This document shows, piece after piece, positions 25,542 to 29,439 of a DNA stretch of 29,439 bases. The position numbers were made by a program, and so were the translations under genes. The stretch lies in the NCBI GenBank assembly GCA_017435025.1, contig JAFSFU010000199.1:1-29439 (forward strand), read 5' to 3'. Source of the stretch: Lachnospiraceae bacterium. Its GTDB lineage: Bacteria > Bacillota_A > Clostridia > Lachnospirales > Lachnospiraceae. The notes below the pieces were generated by a model that was given only the letters and a program-made list of their open reading frames with translations, made no database searches and had not been told where the DNA came from. Numbering within the stretch: the first letter of the stretch is position 1; each line of letters opens with the position of its first letter.

Positions 25542-26621
25542 ATGAAAAAGCTAACACTTGCTTTACTCTTGCTGGTTTTTACCTTATCCTTAACCGCCTG
25601 TGGGAAAGCTGAGACCGAAAACAATCAGGAACAGGCAGAGGAACAGGTAAAAGAACACTCAAAATTTGAATCTGTGGCAAATGCCATAAAAAACAAAATA
25701 AAATCGGAAGAAACCGAATCCAAAATTTATTTTGATCTGGAGGAAGAACTGGCCGATGCAAAAAAAGTGAAACTGGATCTTCCAAAGAACGCGGAAGTTC
25801 TCACTGATTTTGCCGCATCCATGGAGCGCATGCGCGACGAAGGACTGGATCTCCTCGGCTTCGGTATGACCCGTCAGGCCTCCTACTGCTTCAGCTTCGT
25901 GGGCGGCAGTGTCAGTGCCGTACGTCTGGCAGCCGAACAGATCCTCGGACAGGAGCCCACCGGCTTTGGCGACTGGGATACGGTCGGAGCTGTCAGCTTT
26001 GCAACTCCTGTTCCATACCTTTGTGAAGCTGTTTCCGCAGATTTTGCAGGCAATGCAGAACATGCAAAGGAATGCAGAGCCAGAGCCGAGCTGAATCCCA
26101 ACCAGGTTGCCGAATATCCGGTTTTTGCCGCACTGGCAGACATGGATCAGAAAACCTTAAAAAGTCTGACCGAAGCTCTGATCGAATTTGAAAATCACAT
26201 TTACTGGTTCTATCCGGCTGACCCGGTTCCGAGAGACCGAAACGGTATGGAATGGTCTCCGGAGTTCCATCTGGTTCTCGCCGGTGCATTTGAGGAACTG
26301 GACCAGATCAAGCTGGCGACCGATGCATATCTGGATGCCTTGGCACAGGATCCATTCAATCCGGATTTATTTGCCATGTGCGCCAAGGCCATGTACCAGG
26401 CGGGCGACATCGGTCTCATGCTCACCTATATTGAAGAAGGGCTTTTGATGGACTCCGAACATGCCCTCTTAAACTCCCTCGCAGCACTTTTATGGTGCTC
26501 CGCCGATGATACGGAAAAAGCGAAGGAATATCTGGCAGCGGCACAGGCAGCCAACAGTACCGATGATGAAGTGATCCGCATCTGCAATGCTGTATCAGCC
26601 GCGTTGGAAGGAGGCGAATAA
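25542..26621 (+). CDS. Lipoprotein with TPR-like helical repeats
   Basis: A 359-residue protein with a lipoprotein signal (MKKLTLALLLL, then lipobox LTAC, Cys20). A charged Glu/Gln/Lys-rich spacer covers about residues 24-75. The rest is mostly helical, and the C-terminal 120 residues have TPR-like pairs, such as ATDAYLDALAQDPFNPDLFA and YIEEGLLMDSEHALLNSLAA, then AKEYLAAAQAAN. Such repeats mediate protein contacts, and a similar repeat type occurs in the 959-residue protein of the same run. The ATG at 25542 has AAAGGGGTG nine bases upstream. A GTG at 25530 would overlap that site. No known family is recognised. The next gene starts 3 bases after the stop. Confidence 0.83.
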   Translation: MKKLTLALLLLVFTLSLTACGKAETENNQEQAEEQVKEHSKFESVANAIKNKIKSEETESKIYFDLEEELADAKKVKLDLPKNAEVLTDFAASMERMRDEGLDLLGFGMTRQASYCFSFVGGSVSAVRLAAEQILGQEPTGFGDWDTVGAVSFATPVPYLCEAVSADFAGNAEHAKECRARAELNPNQVAEYPVFAALADMDQKTLKSLTEALIEFENHIYWFYPADPVPRDRNGMEWSPEFHLVLAGAFEELDQIKLATDAYLDALAQDPFNPDLFAMCAKAMYQAGDIGLMLTYIEEGLLMDSEHALLNSLAALLWCSADDTEKAKEYLAAAQAANSTDDEVIRICNAVSAALEGGE

Positions 26622-26624
26622 TCG

Positions 26625-28235
26625 ATGAAAAAGAAACACAAACGACTCCTCTCTCTTTTCCTGAGTCTGGTGATGATGATCGTTTCCGTCCCGGTGATCA
26701 GTGAACCGCTCGAAGCGCATGCAGCCCTTTATCCGTATCTGGATTACAGCCGCATTTACGGCTCTAAAAATGCCCAAAGCTATGATGTGGAAGTCTCGTT
26801 CGGCTCCATGATGGTAGAAGGCAAACTGCGGCACACCGGCGATTATTCCCAAAACCAGATCGATATTGCCATTTCAAAAGTCCTTGAAATGAATGGTTTG
26901 AATGAAAGTGATCTTCTTTATGCACAGAGCGAGATCGAAAAATGGGAAAAGCAGCAGGAAATCACCACGAAAGACTATATGGAAATCTGCGCCAACATAG
27001 CCAATATCATGGGCGTAGGCGAACCCTTCGACATGGCCAACAATCTGTACAAAGTTTTTATTGAAGGTCAGGGCGCATGGGAAACTGCCAAGGATATGGC
27101 CGGAACGCTCTACAGCGCAAACGAATGGGACCTGTACACCAATATTTATACTGCGATGGAAATGATCTTCCTCACCCATGGAGGCAGTACAAATGCAGAC
27201 GGAAAATTCGTGATCAATTCCCTGGGTGAGTTGGCAGACCAAATGGGCGAAGTACAGCGCATGCTCCTGGATGAAGATGCGCTGAAGATCGGTAACTTCT
27301 CCGTCAATCAGCTGCAGATCATCCAGATGGTGGTCAGCACCGTTCAAGTATCCGTGGATCAATGGAAAAAAGACAAAGAGCGATGGAAGGACCGTGTGGA
27401 CGCTGCAAATGCAGTCGCATTCATGAATTCCTTCTACGACGCAGTAAACCGGTATCTTGAGCAGTACAGCCCCCATAATATGAACTGGGTGCTGTCCGCA
27501 GGCGGAATACAGGGACGTTATTTCTCCTGGTTCGGTTCTGAGAAAAACTATCAGCGTATGAGCATAGGTCTCAGCGCATCAAAAAATACTGCTCCGGGCA
27601 CGGTTTACAGCAACCGCGGTTATCGGGCGAATACACCGTTCGGTTCTTACACCGGTTCTGCCGGAATCAGCCTTACCCACGATCTGAGCAGCTTTAATGC
27701 AAACTTCTGGAACCTGCAGCTCGGTATCTTACCGAAAAACTGGCTGAATAATCTGCTCGCTGCCAGCAGTTACGCCGGCCACGGAGAGATCAACCGCACC
27801 GACATTACCGAGATCATCCGCAATCTTATTGCAAGAGAGGTAACCTTTACGATTCCGGGCGGTTACAGTTACCAGTACAATTCCACCATTCCGACCACGA
27901 CCGGCAACCGTGATGTGGTCGCAACAATCCCTCTCAGTGCATTCGAGGATGAAGTCTGGATCAACGCAGTCCATACCCTGGATTACGAGTGGGGACTGGC
28001 AAATGTACAGGAAGAAAACGTCACGGCTCTCGACTATGTAAAGCTTGATCTGCATGGCGAACTGTCAAACGGTAATCTGTCCATCATCTTTGACGACACC
28101 CAGGCACTGGTCTGGATCGCCGGCATGACCTTTGCCGACATCAAAGAAAATAACATCACCGGCGGCCACGGATGGGACAACAACATCTGGGCCAATATGG
28201 ACAGCGGAATCAAAGTGAAAGTAAAACTGCGATAG
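26625..28235 (+). CDS. Secreted protein of unknown function
   Basis: A 536-residue protein with a classical signal peptide: MKKKHKR, a hydrophobic core and a probable cleavage after EAHA (residue 33). The mature part has a helical region (about 60-290) with several amphipathic helices, and a second half rich in aromatic and Gly/Asn/Thr residues that looks beta-rich (GRYFSWFGSEKNYQRM, TIPGGYSYQYNSTI). It carries no lipobox, transmembrane helix or sortase motif, so it may be released or held by partners. No family is recognised. It starts 3 bases after the TPR lipoprotein gene, with GGAGGCG overlapping its end, so co-translation is likely. Confidence 0.82.
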   Translation: MKKKHKRLLSLFLSLVMMIVSVPVISEPLEAHAALYPYLDYSRIYGSKNAQSYDVEVSFGSMMVEGKLRHTGDYSQNQIDIAISKVLEMNGLNESDLLYAQSEIEKWEKQQEITTKDYMEICANIANIMGVGEPFDMANNLYKVFIEGQGAWETAKDMAGTLYSANEWDLYTNIYTAMEMIFLTHGGSTNADGKFVINSLGELADQMGEVQRMLLDEDALKIGNFSVNQLQIIQMVVSTVQVSVDQWKKDKERWKDRVDAANAVAFMNSFYDAVNRYLEQYSPHNMNWVLSAGGIQGRYFSWFGSEKNYQRMSIGLSASKNTAPGTVYSNRGYRANTPFGSYTGSAGISLTHDLSSFNANFWNLQLGILPKNWLNNLLAASSYAGHGEINRTDITEIIRNLIAREVTFTIPGGYSYQYNSTIPTTTGNRDVVATIPLSAFEDEVWINAVHTLDYEWGLANVQEENVTALDYVKLDLHGELSNGNLSIIFDDTQALVWIAGMTFADIKENNITGGHGWDNNIWANMDSGIKVKVKLR

Positions 28236-28252
28236 AAAGGAGGCTATGCAAC

Positions 28253-29242
28253 ATGAAACAACCTTTATCTTTTGTCACGATTTCTCTGACTGCTGCTCTC
28301 ATGTCCCATAGTGTCCTGTGTGCACTGGCGGCTCCTGCGGCAGAGATCAATCGAAACACCGGCATTGCCATCCATGACAATGCTCCGGTTCTGACGTCAG
28401 ACAATCTGGACGAGTTTTTGAAATACTTTGAAAGCACGGAAGATTATGTGGTCATGCCTGATATCACCGATCCACGCAACACGTATGATGAACGGCTCGC
28501 AAACGAGGCCGCTGAGACTCTGCTCAAGGTCGGAAAAGGTATCGATGCGTTCTACCAAGAACAGTATTCCCTTACCTCCTATCTGGGCGATTTTGTCAAT
28601 GACAATATCGATAAATACAACGAAACTGCTGATTTTATGAGCATGCTCCTGATCATGTTCCTTCCATTCAACTCATGGGAGATGTCCATGGGCGCAACGT
28701 TCAACGAGACATCACAGTGGGAAATGGTCAGTTCCGGTGTCTCCCAGGCATTTTCCTTCATGGGCGGCACCGATGTGGAAGTGACCCGCAACGACGCCCA
28801 TGATTACACCGTAACCTACACCAACGGCGATAGCGAACATATCACCAATTACTTCAAATGCGACCCGGAATACGGATTCCAGATGCTCTCCTACAAAGAA
28901 AACGCATTAAACGAAATCTTTGAGTACATCCACAAAGATGATACGACATACATCTGGCAGTCCTCCACCGAACGTCTTGTGATGGAGTTTGACGGAGAAA
29001 AGATCCTTCGCTGTACCTACACCAAACTGAACAGCGACGATACCGCTTACAGCGAAGAACAGCTGATCCTCAACAATTTCCGGACCATCGACCATAACTG
29101 GCCGCTGGAGCGTGAGAAATTCAACACAAAAGTCGAGTACGACGGCGAAACATTTAAAGTCACCGCAACGGCGTTCCTGTTCGGCGATCTTTGCGAAGCA
29201 GAGATCACTGACGTGATCATGCCGAAGTATAATCCGCAGTAA
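28253..29242 (+). CDS. Secreted protein of unknown function, last gene of the run
   Basis: A 329-residue protein with an N-terminal signal peptide (MKQPLSF, a hydrophobic core, probable cleavage near ALA-APAAE around residue 27). The mature protein has a helical first half (residues about 40-170) and a beta-rich, acidic C-terminal half (for example DAHDYTVTYTNGDSEH and YIWQSSTERLVMEFDGEK), reminiscent of lipocalin- or NTF2-like small beta domains, but no family is assigned. The ATG at 28253 is preceded by AAAGGAGGCTATGCAAC. A longer in-frame start at 28172 would overlap the previous gene by 64 bases and has no ribosome binding site. A bidirectional terminator follows. Confidence 0.82.
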   Translation: MKQPLSFVTISLTAALMSHSVLCALAAPAAEINRNTGIAIHDNAPVLTSDNLDEFLKYFESTEDYVVMPDITDPRNTYDERLANEAAETLLKVGKGIDAFYQEQYSLTSYLGDFVNDNIDKYNETADFMSMLLIMFLPFNSWEMSMGATFNETSQWEMVSSGVSQAFSFMGGTDVEVTRNDAHDYTVTYTNGDSEHITNYFKCDPEYGFQMLSYKENALNEIFEYIHKDDTTYIWQSSTERLVMEFDGEKILRCTYTKLNSDDTAYSEEQLILNNFRTIDHNWPLEREKFNTKVEYDGETFKVTATAFLFGDLCEAEITDVIMPKYNPQ

Positions 29243-29257
29243 TATAAAACGGCATTA

Positions 29258-29302
29258 AAAAAACGGGTACCGACAGCAAACTGCTGTTTGTACCCGTTTA
29301 TC
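29258..29302. terminator. Bidirectional terminator closing the gene run
   Basis: AAACGGGTAC (29261-29270) pairs with GTACCCGTTT (29290-29299), with an inner ACAGCA/TGCTGT stem. A run of seven Ts follows the stem on the minus strand and a shorter one on the plus strand. It lies between the last secreted protein gene and the minus-strand gene at the right edge. Confidence 0.8.
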
Positions 29303-29339
29303 CATCACATTCACTTGTGAGTTTTCGCACCTACTTCGT

Positions 29340-29439
29340 TCATGCTGCAGAAACAGATTTCATCCATTCCTCGTACCAGCTTCTTACGTGCTCCAAAGCC
29401 ACACCATATTTTTGAGCAATCTCCTCCGTCGACATACCG
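29340..29439 (-). CDS. 3' end of a minus-strand gene with HTH-like C-terminus (5' part outside window)
   Basis: An open frame enters from the right edge and stops at TGA (29342-29340), giving the last 32 residues. The tail MSTEEIAQKYGVALEHVRSW followed by YEEWMKSVSAA looks like a helix-turn-helix of the kind found in transposase-like and other DNA-binding proteins. The fragment is too short to name. The terminator immediately downstream supports a gene ending here. Confidence 0.5.
   Translation of the reverse strand, partial: GMSTEEIAQKYGVALEHVRSWYEEWMKSVSAA

Noticed and set aside
25542..29242. Type VII secretion substrates (WXG100/LXG) in the right part
   Set aside because: These proteins have classical Sec signal peptides or lipoboxes and no WXG or LXG motif, so a direct link to EssC is not supported.

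Overview
The window looks like chromosomal DNA of a low-to-mid GC Firmicute, most likely a gut Clostridia/Lachnospiraceae member. The reasons are an EssC-type (type VIIb) secretion ATPase, strong AGGAGG-like ribosome binding sites, lipoproteins with Gram-positive style lipoboxes, a DUF6273 lipoprotein, and a Tet(M)-like GTPase fused to a YacP/Rae1-type NYN nuclease domain. No RNA genes, CRISPR arrays, insertion sequences or phage genes were seen. The taxonomic call rests on gene content only.

Left part, minus strand (1-12308). The left edge holds the 5' third or so of essC, with its own promoter. Upstream of it, and separated by a terminator, is a likely unit of a DUF1294 membrane protein, glycerol kinase (glpK), a membrane Ser/Thr protein kinase and a membrane-anchored periplasmic-binding-protein-like sensor. 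The kinase has almost no extracellular domain and the binding protein has no kinase, so together they look like a split receptor kinase. EssC begins with an FHA-type phosphopeptide-binding module and lies next door. Further upstream are an M20-family amidohydrolase with its own promoter and terminator, and a translationally coupled pair: a Tet(M)-like GTPase with a C-terminal NYN nuclease domain, and a MATE efflux protein.

Middle (12309-15846). A Mef-type MFS exporter on the plus strand converges on a membrane regulator made of an MFS-like 12-helix domain fused to a LuxR-type HTH. Divergent from that regulator is a small, stand-alone LuxR-type HTH protein. The 278-base region between the two regulators contains a nested GGTATCC/GGATACC dyad, a consensus -10 box without a consensus -35, and a second TACC-n6-GGTA dyad. 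This layout suggests an activator-controlled promoter.

Right part, plus strand (15541-29242). The small LuxR gene heads a tightly packed run of eleven further genes with no recognised pathway. Six encode proteins with 'zinc ribbon' modules, twelve ribbons in all and eleven with identical C-x2-C-x10-C-x2-C spacing. Four of these look soluble and cytoplasmic, two are membrane proteins. The remaining genes encode three lipoproteins (one with DUF6273, one with TPR-like repeats), a 959-residue membrane-anchored extracellular protein with TPR-like repeats, and two secreted proteins. The gene set reads as a zinc-ribbon-based assembly that links cytoplasm, membrane and cell surface, and it is the best candidate here for an undescribed system. 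A bidirectional terminator closes the run, followed by the 3' end of a minus-strand gene with an HTH-like C-terminus.
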